DNA of 64,000 nt. Source: Turbatrix aceti (Eukaryota; Nematoda; Chromadorea; Rhabditida; Panagrolaimidae). Location: NCBI GenBank assembly GCA_963969345.1, contig OZ017767.1:11786471-11850470 (forward strand), read 5' to 3'. Position 1 is the first letter of the stretch; each line of letters begins with the position of its first letter. Under the pieces are notes generated by a model, which saw only the letters and a list, made by a program, of their open reading frames with translations, searched no databases and had not been told where the DNA came from. Of the stretch, positions 1-13,200 are shown in pieces. Position numbers and translations under genes: made by a program.

Positions 1-3000
1 TAAAGTTTTTTCAAGCAAAGCCGCAGCTGCAGTTTTTGACATTTGTATTGTTTCCTTGAGGCCAATCGATCCCTTGACAAGCTTTTCTTCTGGCAGTTTG
101 GTAACGGCAATTGTTCTCTCGGTTTCTTCTTCCCCGGGTGGGACGGCGCTTCGTCGCCTGATCTTCTTTGTGGCTCCAAAGTACACTTCGTCGGAGAGGA
201 AGACCTCGATTGCTTCTTCGGCTGCGTGGCTTTCAATCGTGGCCGCCAAATCGATATTTGAGGGCTTCTTTTTTGCAACCATGTCTGCGGTGATGATTTC
301 TGGCTCACCGTGGACGTATGAATGATCAACTTCTTCCCCATCTGGGATATCCAGATGAGCAGATGTGTGATGCTTAGACACGTGCACTGTGAATTCCGTC
401 GACGACCTGGGAGAAAGCTTAAAGAGACCGGTAACAGAAGTTGTCTCTTCAGTAGCTTCGGTGATTTCCTTCCTGGCTTTGAGGACCTTTTTGTGCTTTA
501 CACTTGCATCGGCGTGTTGTTCTGATTCAGGCTTTTCAAGTTCGACGCTGACATTGGTGAAAGCATTGGTGGTATCGGTAACGGTTCTTTCAGCCCGCTC
601 ACTCGCACGCCGTCTGAATACGGTGTCCACGTGATCCGATTTGGGAGCGGTGAATACGTTCTCGGTCACCGATACTGTAGCTTCCTTGGACGATCGAACT
701 TTTTTCTTGGCTTTCAGAAGATCCGGCATTTTTTGTAGCGTTGTTACACTGACTTCGGATTCTGCATCAGAGGTTTCAAGTGCGACGTCAATAGCCACAT
801 CAGAATCATTCTTTTTGTCGTGGTAGGATTCGACCATAGATTGCTGAGTTTCAGGTTTTTCGACGAATCTTTCGTAAGATACTCCGCGGTCACCCTTATG
901 GGAAACGGATTTGGAGACAAGTTCGTGAGATCTCAGTAGAACTGTCTTGTCGTCACCGGAATCGGCGCCCGCGGCTTCGATCTCTCGATCAAGAGTAACG
1001 GTTTCCTCAAGAGCAACTTTGGGGCCTCGTCGACCCTTCACCGGACTGCGGGATTTCCTGATCGATAGCTCAGCAGATTCGTCTGCTTCTTCCGAGGGGT
1101 AGCGGAGTGCTCGCATGGCTGCAATCTTCTGCCTGGCCTTGTGACGACGATAGATATCCGCATTCGACTCGGTAGATCCACGATTCATTGAGAAATCGAC
1201 ATCTACGGTCACCGATTCATTGCCTGATTCCAGACCCCATCCAGGCGTGTAGTCAGTGGAGTACATGGATTCTGACTCGGAAATCTCAGAAGCCATTGTT
1301 ACGCCGGAAGCAGTTCTCTGTGCATAGCGTTTGGCGGATTGTGAAATTTTTTGTTTGCGAGCCGTTGATTTGGAATAGGGTGCATCCTTTGTTGCTTCTT
1401 CAATATCCGCATGGGCTTCAGCGACTGCCGAAGCAGAAGCAACGTGTTCTTGTGCGCCTTCGTCTTTTGGAATTAGGTCGAATACAGCCCCGACAGTTAC
1501 TTCCTTCTGACTCGGAGATTTTGTTTCTGATATCTCACCGGCAGTTTCTTGAACTTCCCGAACGATGGCTTCGAGTTCAGACAGGGTTGAGTGAACGGTA
1601 GCGGGGAAAGTGGTGGCATCGACTGCAGCTTGGGAGGATGAAACTTTTTCCGCGGCAAACGTTGTCTTCTGTGGAGGTTTTGTCTTCTTTGGCTTTTTGA
1701 CGTCTCCTGTGGATTCGTCGGCTTCGGATTGGGCAGTAGGTTGTTTGACGCTTGACTTTGCTGCAGCCTTTTGTCCGGTGTCCGCTGCTTCGCCGGAAAC
1801 TGACTTTTTGGCTACATCAATGTCACTGGTGGCGGATGCGGAGCCAAAAGTGGCAGCAGTTTCCTCCTTCATACCCAAGTTACTGGTTTCTTGATCCACA
1901 GCTTCTTTGCCAGATAACGTGACGTCAAACTCGGTGCTTTCAGATGTCGGTGCTTTAACTTGTCTACCAATCGTTTCTTTTGATTTAGCAGCGGATTTTT
2001 TAGCAACATCTGCAGTTTGTTGCGGTTTTGATAAATCCGCAGAACCCGTTGTTGACGAAGTTTTAAAATCGGCTTTGGTTTTGTCATCTGTAGAAAAATC
2101 TTGTGTTGTCAATTTCGATTCTTCGGCTTTTGCAGCGCTGATGTCAAAATCAGCACCGGTAGTTTCCTCTTTCGTAGCAGCGACCTTGCTACTCAACTTT
2201 TCTTTGCGGCTGACTGCCGATGTTTTTGAAGCTTCCACTGACTCGGGTTGCTTTGCTAGAGTCGAGTCACTGTCAACCGATGAACTTTTAAATCCTACAT
2301 CGGCCATGGCTTTCGCAATGCTTGCGGTGTTCCTGACTCCTGTTTTGATCTCATCGGCTTCTGGTTTATTAAACTCGGCTTCCGAAGTCGCAGCAGTTTC
2401 CTTGGCTTCTTGGATCTTGGTTGAAACCTTGGCTTTAGGCTCAAAAGATGATTTTTTCGAAGCTTTGCCTGCCTGGTCTTTTTGGGCAAATTCAGCGTCA
2501 CCAGCAGTCGAAGTGGTCTTGAAAGATACGTCAGTAGCGATTTGAGCTTCTCGTATAGCATCCTTGATTATGACCTTCGATTCTTCCGCTGAGATGCCTT
2601 CGAGATCGACTTCCGAAGTCGAGGTTTCCTCCTTTGATGGCTGGCCTTCAAAGGAAACTGATGCCTTCGCCTTGACTGTAGATTTTCCAGAAGCGTGAAC
2701 TGAATCAGCATTCTTTTCAAGTGCTGCACCGGTTTTTACCGTTGTTGTTTTAAAGGACACGTCAGCTGTAGTTTGAGCTTGGTTATCGGTATCTCGAGTT
2801 GTTGATTTCGATTCATTGGCTTCTGCGGCACTAAATTTAGCATCTGAAGCCACGCATTCTGATTTGGGCTCAGAAACGTCTGCAGTAGCCTCTGCTTTGG
2901 ATTTGACATGTGTTTTCTTTGCAGCTTCGCCGACTTCAGAGTCTTTTGACAAGTTAGCGTCACGCGATGTTGTCGTTTTCTTAAACGTAACATCAGCTGC

Positions 3001-6000
3001 TGTTTTTGCTTTAGCTTGATCACTCTGGGTTGTTGAATCAGAATCTTGTAATTCTGGACCAACAAATTCGGCGTCCGAAATTATGGATTCTGATTTAGGT
3101 TCACCAATGCGAGCGGCCGCTTTTTCCTGTGATTTCGCTCTGGCTTTCTTGGAGGCTTGTTCAACTTGGGGTTCCTTTGTCAAGGCAGCATCACTGGTTG
3201 TCGTAGTTTTCTTGAACGTGACATCGGCAGCTGTCTTCTCCGTATCCTGTGCTCCTCGAATAGTTGACTCTGAATCCTGAGCTTCCGATCCAACAAATTC
3301 AGCATCTGAAGCAACGGATTCTGATGTTGGTTCCTGGACGCGAGCTGCTGCTTTTTCCTGTGATTTGGCTCTGGATTTTTTTGTAGCTTCTCCAACATGA
3401 GGTTCCCTTGTCAAATCAGCGTCGCTGGTGGTTGTCGACGTTCTGAACGCGACATCAGCCTCAGCATTAGCCTTGTCTGAATCATCTTTGGTTACTGATT
3501 GAACCTCTTGAGCACCTTCAGATCTGAATTCGACATCAGAAGCTATCGATTCCGATTTTGGCTCAGCGAATTTTGCAGCAACTTTTTCTTGGGATTTTGT
3601 TCTTGCTTTTCTTTCAACTTCGCTAGTGTGTGGTTTTTTGATTAAGGTAGCATCGCTCTCCATTGTGGATGTTTTGAATGACACATCAGCGGTAGCGTTG
3701 GCTTCTGCCTGATCATCTTGAGTTGATGAGTTGGTTTCATGTGCTTCAGCCGACAGGAATACGACATCCGAAGCCACCGATTCTGTCTTGGCAGGGGCAA
3801 GCTTTGCTGCAACTTTTTCATGAGACGCGGCAGCGGATTCTTTTGTAACATCGCCAAGTTGAGAATCTCTTGCCAAAGTAGCATCACTATTTGTTGTAGA
3901 TGTTTTGAACGACACATCCGCTGCTGTATGAGCTTTGCTGGACGTGTCTTTTGTTGCTGACTGAGATTCCCTTGCCTCTGCAGCATTGAATTCTGCGTCT
4001 GATGCAATAGATTCTGATTTTGGTTCCAAGACGCGTGCGGAATATTTTTCTTGGGATTTTCCGCGTAGTTTTTTAGCAGCCTTCTCGGTTTGGGGTTCCT
4101 TTACCAGTGCAGCATCGCTTGTTGCCGTAGATTTTTTGAATGTGACATCACCAGCTGTCTTTTCTGTATCTGGGGCACTTTGTGTAGCTGAATCAAAACC
4201 GTGCGCCTCTGACGCCTTAAATTCGGCGTCAGAAACGATGGATTCTGATTTGGGTTCCAAAACGCGAGCAGTGCCCTTTTCTTGGGATTTAGCACGCAGT
4301 TTTGTATCCGATTTTTCAACTTGTGATTCTTTTTTAAGAGCGACGTCGCTGACTGTCGCAGTTTTCTTAAATGTAACATCCGCTGTTGTTTTTTCTGTTT
4401 CCGGTGCACCTCGAATTGTTGATCCGGAATCCTGAGTGCTGGGTCTAACAAATTCGGCGTCTGAAGCGACGGATTCTTTTTTTGGTTCCCGAACGTGAGC
4501 AGCTGCTTTCTCCCGTGATTTAGCTTTGGATTGTTTTGATGCTTCACCAATATGAGGTTCCTTTGATAAGTCAGCATCACTGGTCGTTGTCGACATCTTA
4601 AACGTAATGTCCGCTGTTATGTCAGCTTTGCCAGAAATTTTCTGGGTCGCAGAACTTGCTTCTTGTGCGTCAACAAAGCTCAGTTCAACATCAGAAGCTG
4701 TGAACTCGTCCTTAGGTTCATGTATTTTTTTCGAAACTTTTTGCCTTGGTTGTGTTGTCGATTTTTGAGATGCTTCAGCGGACTGTGCTTCTTTTCTCAG
4801 GCTGGCAGCTCCTGTGGTTGTAGCCTTTTTGAATGACAAATCAGTGGTGAGATGTTCTGTATCCTGATCGTCTTGAATTACGCATTCAGATTCACGCTGT
4901 TCAACACCGGCGAAGTCAACATCCGAAGCAACATATTCTTCCTTCGACTCGTGGACTTTTGTTTTGACCTTGGCCAGGGAACGGTCAGCTGATTTAGAAG
5001 TTGTGCCTCCGAGTTGTGGTTCCTGGGTCAAAGATGCATCGCTTGTGGTTGATGCAGACTTGAAGGACACATCCGCAACTGTCTCAGCTTTGTTAGGAGT
5101 TTTTTGAGTTGTCGTCTGTGATTTATGCTCTGGCTCAACGAACAGATGAATGTCAGCTTCGGTAACCTTCGTTTTTGGAGCGCTAATCCAAGCAGATGTC
5201 TTTTCGTCCTGGGTGGTCGCTGTTTTGGCAGTCGAGTATCCTTGTTCTCCCTCCTTGGACAAATCAGCATCGTGCTTGGCTTTTGATTTACCGAATTTGA
5301 TATTAGCTGCCACATCGACGGATGACGGCTCGCCAATGGTCGCTGTATCACCAAGATTTTCACCAAAAGCCTCAAGCTGGACGTCGGAATCAGTTTCCTT
5401 GAATTTGGGTTGTTTAACTTCCGCCTTGCCCTTTTCCTTTGTTTTTGGAGTTCGGATCTGTTCAACCGTGCCAACCGAACTTCGCCGGATGAGTGATACG
5501 TCTTGATGGGTATCGGTATCTGTCGGGGGTTTGACAGAAGATTCCGCTGATGCTTGACCACTTGCGGAAGTAATCTCGGAAACTTCTTTGGATTCACCTT
5601 CATGAACAAATTTGTAGTCAGCGGATTCTTCTTCTGCGCCGGCTTGTTTTAAAGTCTTAGAGACGGTTTTTGGCTTAGATGCTGATTTCAATTTTTTCTC
5701 GACACCAAATTTTTCAGGTTGCTGAGCAAGGTTTACATCAACGTTATCCGCAGAAACCGTTTGCTTTGCTGTGTCCACCAAAGCTTCCGCTTTGGCACTT
5801 GGTTTGTCTTTCTTGATTGCTGTGACTTCAGATTTGCCCTCTTTTTGTGCCATTGTTGTTTTGACATCCGTAGACTGAGTTTTATAAGCGAGACTTCCTT
5901 CAACTTTTTCTCCTTGCTTTTGGGTTTGAATTGCTTCTGAATCACCAACTTCTGGAACTTTGCTCAGCTCAGTTTTGAGTTGGATATTGTCAGACGGTTT

Positions 6001-7217
6001 GCTAGTTTTCTTTCCGAAAGCAGACTGCACTCGGGCTTGAACTCTGTCAGCAGACTTGAAATCCTTGATGGCTTCAATTTCGGATTCCTCAGCAAATTGC
6101 TTCAGTGTTGAATCGAGTTTAATAGACATGTCTTTCGGTTCATTGACTCTGGCATCGATTGCTTCTTGGTTGCGTGAGATGCTTGAGACCACCGATGCTT
6201 GTTGTTGAACATCGTCAAAGTTAAAAACAGCTGACGTTTCAACGGATTGCTTTGATTTTGTGCGTTTTGCGGGAGATTTTGTACGCTCAAGTGGTTGAAC
6301 GGTTGTTGTCTCTGGTTTGTGCTGAGAACGGGGTTCTTTAACCTTACCGGCAACTTTTTCATAGGGTAATTGTGAAGCTAGGACTTTTTCGACTTCCTCA
6401 GGGTTGTCAAGATTGAACGAGACGGAAGCCGATTGCTTATCTTTTTCAGAAGATGATTTTTTGTTAACTGCGGATTTTTGACTTTCAGCATCAATTTTGA
6501 CACTGGCATTTGCAGCTTCCTGGTCGCTCTCTGAGATCGTAATCTCGTCTTTTTCACTGTCAATGTTGATGTTCGCTTCGACATCTACTTTACGGGTTTC
6601 CAACTTGGGTTCCATGACGTCTTTCTTTGTCTTGCGTTTGAGTGATTCGCGCCGGATAAACTCAACCAGTCCAGTTGCTTCGCTGCTCTCAATGCTGCAC
6701 GCGATAGATTTTGACTCTTCTCGCGCTTCCTTGATCGTAACAGCAGTTTTTGTTGTCACTTCGACGCATTCAGAATCCTGGGTGCCGTCTGTTGCAGGAG
6801 AACGACGAATCTCAACACTGCATTCCTCTGTTTCGATAACCGACTTGCGTGATCGCTTTTTGGGACCTTTTTTGGCGGGTGGCCGCGTGTCAGTGATGTC
6901 GGATTGGTCTGGAGAGGTGATTTGTGGTTGTTGTGCTTGTAGTTGTTCATCTGTTGTTGTTTCATCATCTGGCGCAGGGCTAGATACAGGTGTTGGTGGT
7001 ATATCTTGTTGGCTTTGTTTGATTTCATCTTCGCGTCTTCTTTCACCCTCTTGAACAATTCTCTGGTCTTCGTCTTTTTCATCGACCTGTTCATTAGGGG
7101 CGACTTGATTGGATTTGTCCGGTAGCTGGCCAATTTCCAAGATTTCAGCTTTTAGCTTCTCTGCTGGCTCTCCATAAATAATCGTAGGAGTTTGGGGTTC
7201 AAATATTGATTTTGGTG
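1..7217 (-). CDS. ttn-1: Titin exon 25 (partial): Ser/Thr/Lys/Glu-rich region with degenerate repeats of about 77 residues
   Basis: Open from the 3' splice site TTCATTTCAG (7218) to base 1 in a single frame, at least 2,405 codons. It opens with Pro/Gln/Asp/Glu-rich sequence (EPQTPTIIYGEPAEKLKAE, SPAPDDETTTDEQLQAQQ). From about 5.2 to 1.9 kb there are degenerate units of about 77 residues with the landmarks ADVTFKKTTTTSDAAL, KKSRAKSQEKAAARV, EPKSESIASDAEF. The last 1.6 kb is non-repetitive (YERFVEKPETQQSMVES, PDGEEVDHSYVHGEPEII). No Ig, Fn3 or kinase motif. Likely disordered or weakly helical, possibly an elastic or filament-binding region. Confidence 0.83.
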
Positions 7218-10200
7218 CTGAAATGAACGATCACTATTAGGACTTGGACTGATAACAAGGACCCTGATAAGAAAAAAAGTGGAACAAGCTCAATGCCCTG
7301 ATACAGTGGCTTGTATTTTTTTTACCTGTCTCTGAACAATACACCTATGAACGATTCACCAACATATTTTTATGTACGAATTCTGTGACCATATAACATG
7401 TTAGTTATTGCAAAGGTAAAAGCACACGGCAAGCATAAAAAACAAAAAAGCATACCGTAAACTTACAAATAACACGTATACACGATTGGAGCATGAGAAA
7501 CCGCCAAGCAAGATTAAAATGCGAAACAAACCTGCAGAAATGGTAGATTTACGCTTTTTGACCACCTTTTTCTTCTTCGGTTCATCCTTTTTAGCCTCGA
7601 CAGGGACGGGTTCAGGCTTGGGTTCTTCTTGTTCTGCAAAGGGATCTATGAGTACGGGAATATTGAATGATCGATGACATGCACAAAAAAAAAGATTTCA
7701 ACGGATGGATAAAAAATAAGAACAAAACAATCCTCCTTCGCATCTGTATTTTTAACGCAATATCGAGTGTGTGTAATTGAATCGAAAGACAATTTGCAGA
7801 TAAAAACGGTTGGTAAATAAATTTTTGTATAAAAAATATCCTCCCGCGCAGAGCGTGAACAAAAATTGATGAATCACGGTAGGTAAAAAATCATTGGGGA
7901 GGAGAAAGATAATTAAACAAAAAAGGTGACAGGTGGGTCAGAAAGTAAAAGTTATTCATAACAAAAATAATTCGAAAACAAATATTATGACATCCAGCAA
8001 ATTATAAAAAAATTGTGATTTCAAGGGTGTCTACAGAAACAGAAACAGTGTGATCTTTGTTGGTGGTAGAAATAGTGGTGGTCGATATCTCAATGAGATT
8101 CTTTGCTGCTAGCAGTGGTACAACCACCTCAATAGATCCCCTATCCCCTCTGTCCATCCCGCTCTCGATACCGGCCGAAGCAACCGACCGACCGACGTAA
8201 CTACACCGGAGGAGCTTCATCCGGGGCTCAGTCAGATCTACCCCCCCCTGGTCTCTTCTATCGCAGCTTGCTTGTTGACGTGCGCACTCATTTTTGACAA
8301 GATGGAAGAAAAGGTGGGCCGCAGAAGAGAACAGAAGCCGGATAGTTAGTAGAGACGCGCACACCTCTGACTCCCGCGCATTTTCGAGTGCTTCAAAAAA
8401 GTTCCTTCCCATCGTTGTCGTCAGTCGCTAGGGCCTGGGCCGCCAAGTGTACGCGTGTCAGGCATGTATCCGCGCTCCCAGTAGTTATCCCACCAAAACT
8501 CTGCTCACAAGTGTCCATAGTACATAAGTGCTATAAGTTATTTGACAATCCCGTCGACATAAACATCGAACGAGAGTATACTAAAAAAATACCAGGAGGT
8601 TGTGATATTTGACAAGATGTGCTTACCTGAATCCTGTCATTACTACACCCTGCGTGTGAACAGACAAAAGAAGCTTCTTGAATAAAAAGGTACATAAAAA
8701 ACAACAAAAGACTACAAAAACAGGTAAAAACAGAATAAGCACAGAAATACAGTAGGTAGAACAGAAAGTAAGTGGTTTTATGCGAATGGAAAATCAGGTA
8801 AATACAGGGGTGAGGTACCTGAACTAAAGAAAAAAACAAAAAACAAGAAGTGCAAAAAATAGACCGAGTAATTTTAAGAAAACGAGGGAATAAAAAAATT
8901 ATACCGGGAAATGCTTTTACAATGACAAAAAATAGCCTACCGTTTTTGAGTTTCACGAGCAAAGTGGCTTCTGCATCTTCGGCAATCTGATCGGTAACTG
9001 TTGTTTCGATCTTTGCCTTGGCTTCGAAGAATGCTTCTTCGACATTGCGAGTGATTTGTTCTTCACTCGAAGGTACAAGGATATCGAGTTGAATCTTCTG
9101 CAATTGTAAAATTTTCATTTGCATGTTTTTATCATTTTTTCACAAAGTTGAGCTCTAAACACGAATGGACAACAGGCTAATTTTTGTTGACTCGGCTCAC
9201 ATATTTTTTTTGAAATTGTGAAAACCTAATGTCAAAATTTTTTATTTAGACTCCATCTATATTTGAATAAGTCAGAGTCGTATATTTGAATCAGTGTTGT
9301 CGGGTTACCCGACCCGAAACCCGACCCGACCCGAACCCGACTCGAAAATCCCGGGTTTCGGGTCGGGTTACCCGAATTTTTCGGGTTCAGGTTCGGGTTC
9401 GTGTCGGGTAACCCGAATTTTTCGGGTTCGGTTTCGGGTTCGGGTCGGGTTTTCCAAATTTCGGGTTTGAAAACCCGACAATAAAAGTCAAAATGAGAAA
9501 AAAAAGTTGAAAAAAACCGTTAAACATGTCAAAAATTTGCATATTTTCAATCTCTGGTTTAGTTGGCACAGAATGCACGTTTATATGGCACATTTTCTCA
9601 GATAGTTGTTTTGAATTTGGACGGCATAGTTTGTTTGCAGACAAATATTTACAGTCGCATGAGAAGTAAATAGTTGGTGTAAAGCATAAAATTTTAGGCA
9701 TTTTCACACTTCGGATAGCGTCTTGCGGGATCTTCGCACCGTCGAAAACGAGCGTGTGGGAGCGATGATGGGTGCCGCGCAGTGTTCAAATTCCGTGTCG
9801 CGCGGACCATCGCTATCTTTGTGAAACTTTGATCGCCACAAAAGCACAATGTTTGTAACCTTCACCGATGTGCCATTTTTTTGTCAAACTAACTGCAGTC
9901 TCTTTACCATGAGAGTGGTCCAGATCCCGGGTATTTCCATAAAACGTTTTGTTGTTCTGTTAGCCCCATTTTAACTAACATTTTTGTTTTTTAGACTGAC
10001 CTGCATCAAAGGCGAGCTTGGCAAAATAGCTTCCAGCTCATCATCAATTTCAGGTACTTCAGCAACGCTAACGTCCACGTCCATAAAGTCTTCTTCCATG
10101 CTAATGGTTGTCTCGGATTCAGCAAAGTCGTAGGGATCAAGTTCAAGTACACCAGCAGTGCTGGCAGTTTCTTCACCCGCTTCGATGTCGACCTCGACAT

Positions 10201-13200
10201 TCAAGCAGTGGGAACCAAATGGCGATTGATCACGACTGACTGCCACTTCAACGTTAAGTAGGGGTCTTCCATCGGCTGATTTATGATGACGCTTTTTCTT
10301 CTTCTTTGGCTTTGCAACTGATTCGACAAAATCGATAGCGGCACGGTCGTTGTCAAACAGTACAGCCTCAGTGCTTTCTGCCTTCGGCGGGGATACGAAC
10401 TCTTCTTCCGTGTTGACATCGGTCGCTTTCTGTTCCGCGTTGAAAATAACACCGATTCCAACTTTTTGAGTTCGAGCTTTCACGAACGCGAATTCGCAAT
10501 TTATCTCCGCAATGCCAAAGCTCTTACGGATTTCTATAGCAGTTACTGAGTGCCAAGTAACAGTTCTACCAAGAGACGCATTTCCGCCCGTAAACGAAGC
10601 GTTGACAGTGGTTCTCTGTTCTTTTTGCTTTAACTCAGCAGTTCGAGGAGAACGGGGTGAGAGCACAGCTTCAGGTTGAACGTCACTGACGATAGTTAAA
10701 TTCTCAAGCGCAGGTTTCTTCGTGGCAGCAGTATCTGACACAATCGTTTTCTTGGTTTCCAGCTCGACCTTCTTGGCGTCATCTACAGCCTTCTTCTTTG
10801 CTGCAGCCTCAGATTCAGCTTTCTGCTTGGCTTCAAGCTCGGCCTTTTTGGCGTCTTCTGCAGCCTTTTTCTTTGCAGCCGCAGATTCCAGCTCGGCCTT
10901 TTTGGCGTCATCTGCAGCCTTCTTCTTTGCTGCAGCCTCAGACTCAGCCTTCTGCTTGGCTTCAAGCTCGGCCTTTTTGGCGTCTTCTGCAGCCTTTTTC
11001 TTTGCAGCCGCAGATTCCAGCTCGGCCTTTTTGGCGTCTTCTGCAGCCTTTTTCTTTGCAGCCGCAGATTCCAGCTCGGCCTTTTTGGCGTCATCTGCAG
11101 CCTTCTTCTTTGCAGCCGCAGATTCCAGCTCGGCCTTTTTGGCGTCATCTGCAGCCTTCTTCTTTGCTGCAGCCTCAGACTCAGCCTTCTGCTTGGCTTC
11201 AAGCTCGGCCTTTTTGGCGTCTTCTGCGGCCTTTTTCTTTGCAGCCGCAGATTCCAGCTCGGCCTTTTTGGCGTCTTCTGCAGCCTTTTCCTTTGCAGCC
11301 GCAGATTCCAGCTCGGCCTTTTTGGCGTCATCTGCAGCCTTTTTCTTTGCAGCCGCAGATTCCAGCTCGGCCTTTTTGGCGTCTTCTGCAGCCTTTTTCT
11401 TTGCAGCCGCAGATTCCAGCTCGACCTTTTTGGCGTCTTCTGCAGCCTTTTCCTTTGCAGCCGCAGATTCCAGCTCGACCTTTTTGGCGTCATCTGCAGC
11501 CTTTTTCTTTGCAGCCGCAGATTCCAGCTCGGCCTTTTTGGCGTCTTCTGCAGCCTTTTTCTTTGCAGCCGCAGATTCCAGCTCGGCCTTCTTGGCGTCA
11601 TCTGCAGCCTTTTTCTTTGCAGCCGCAGATTCCAGCTCGGCCTTTTTGGCGTCTTCTGCAGCCTTTTTCTTTGCAGCCGCAGATTCCAGCTCGGCCTTTT
11701 TGGCGTCTTCTGCAGCCTTTTTCTTTGCAGCCGCAGATTCCAGCTCGGCCTTTTTGGCGTCTTCTGCAGCCTTTTCCTTTGCAGCCGCAGATTCCAGCTC
11801 GGCCTTTTTGGCGTCATCTGCAGCCTTTTTCTTTGCAGCCGCAGATTCCAGCTCGGCCTTTTTGGCGTCATCTGCAGCCTTCTTCTTTGCTGCAGCCTCA
11901 GATTCAGCCTTCTGCTTGGCTTCAAGCTCGGTCTTTTTAGCGTCTTCTGGAGCCTTTTTCTTTGCAGCCGCAGATTCCAGCTCGGCCTTCTTGGCGTCAT
12001 CTGCAGCCTTCTTCTTTGCTGCAGCCTCAGATTCAGCCTTCTGCTTGGCTTCAAGCTCGGCCTTTTTGGCGTCATCTGCAGCCTTTTTCTTTGCAGCCGC
12101 AGATTCCAGCTCGGCCTTTTTGGCGTCATCTGCAGCCTTTTTCTTTGCAGCCGCAGATTCCAGCTCGGCCTTTTTGGCGTCCTCTGCAGCCTTTTTCTTT
12201 GCAGCCGCAGATTCCAGCTCGGCCTTCTTGGCGTCATCTGCAGCCTTCTTCTTTGCTGCAGCCTCAGATTCAGCCTTCTGCTTGGCTTCAAGCTCGGTCT
12301 TTTTAGCGTCTTCTGCTGCCGTTTTCTTTGCTGCAGCCTCATTTTCAGAATTCTGCTTGGCTTCAAGCTCGGTTTTCTGGATTTCATTAGATACTCTTCG
12401 TGTTGCTTCAAGCATTGTTTCTGGTTCAATATTTTTTATTATGACTGCTTCTGTATCGTCCTCATAGTCGTCTGGTAAGTTTTTCCTTCGTAGACGTTGC
12501 TTTTTCATTTTATCTTTAATGCCTTTGAGGTTGTCTTCGATTGCGCGTAATCCATCGATTTTAATATCTGCAAAAAGCTTGGACTGAGGACTCACTGGAA
12601 GACTTTCTAATTGAGCATCGCTTTTTTGAGCTTCTTCGTTTAACTTAGCGTCGAAAGCAGAATTGTTCTTTGCAGCCGCGGATTCCAGCTCGGCCTTCTT
12701 GGCGTCTTCTGCAGCCTTTTTCTTTGCAGCCGCGGATTCCAGCTCGGCCTTTTTGGCGTCATCTGCAGCCTTTTTCTTTGCAGCTGCGGATTCCTGCTCG
12801 GCCTTCTTGGCGTCTTCTGCAGCCTTTTTCTTTGCAGCCGCGGATTCCAGCTCGGCCTTTTTGGCGTCTTCTGCGGCCTTTTTCTTTGCAGCCGCGGATT
12901 CCAGCTCGGCCTTCTTGGCGTCTTCTGCAGCCTTTTTCTTTGCTGCAGCCTCAGATTCAGCCTTCTGCTTGGCTTCAAGCTCGGTCTTTTTAGCGTCTTC
13001 TGCAGCCTTTTTCTTTGCAGCCGCGGATTCCAGCTCGGCCTTTTTGGCGTCTTCTGCGGCCTTTTTCTTTGCAGCCGCGGATTCCAGCTCGGCCTTCTTG
13101 GCGTCTTCTGCAGCCTTTTTCTTTGCAGCAGCCTCAGATTCAGCCTTCTGCTTGGCTTCAAGCTCGGTCTTTTTAGCGTCTTCTGCAGCCTTTTTCTTTG

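Noticed and set aside
1..7217. Many short open frames on both strands (Arg/Lys/Gln-rich and Ser/Phe-rich)
   Set aside because: Shadows of exon 25, whose own frame is open for the whole 7.2 kb and runs off the window.
8531..8940. Minus-strand extension of exon 23 (Phe/Leu/Cys-rich)
   Set aside because: AT-rich intron read-through beyond the donor at 8940; composition unlike the rest of the protein.
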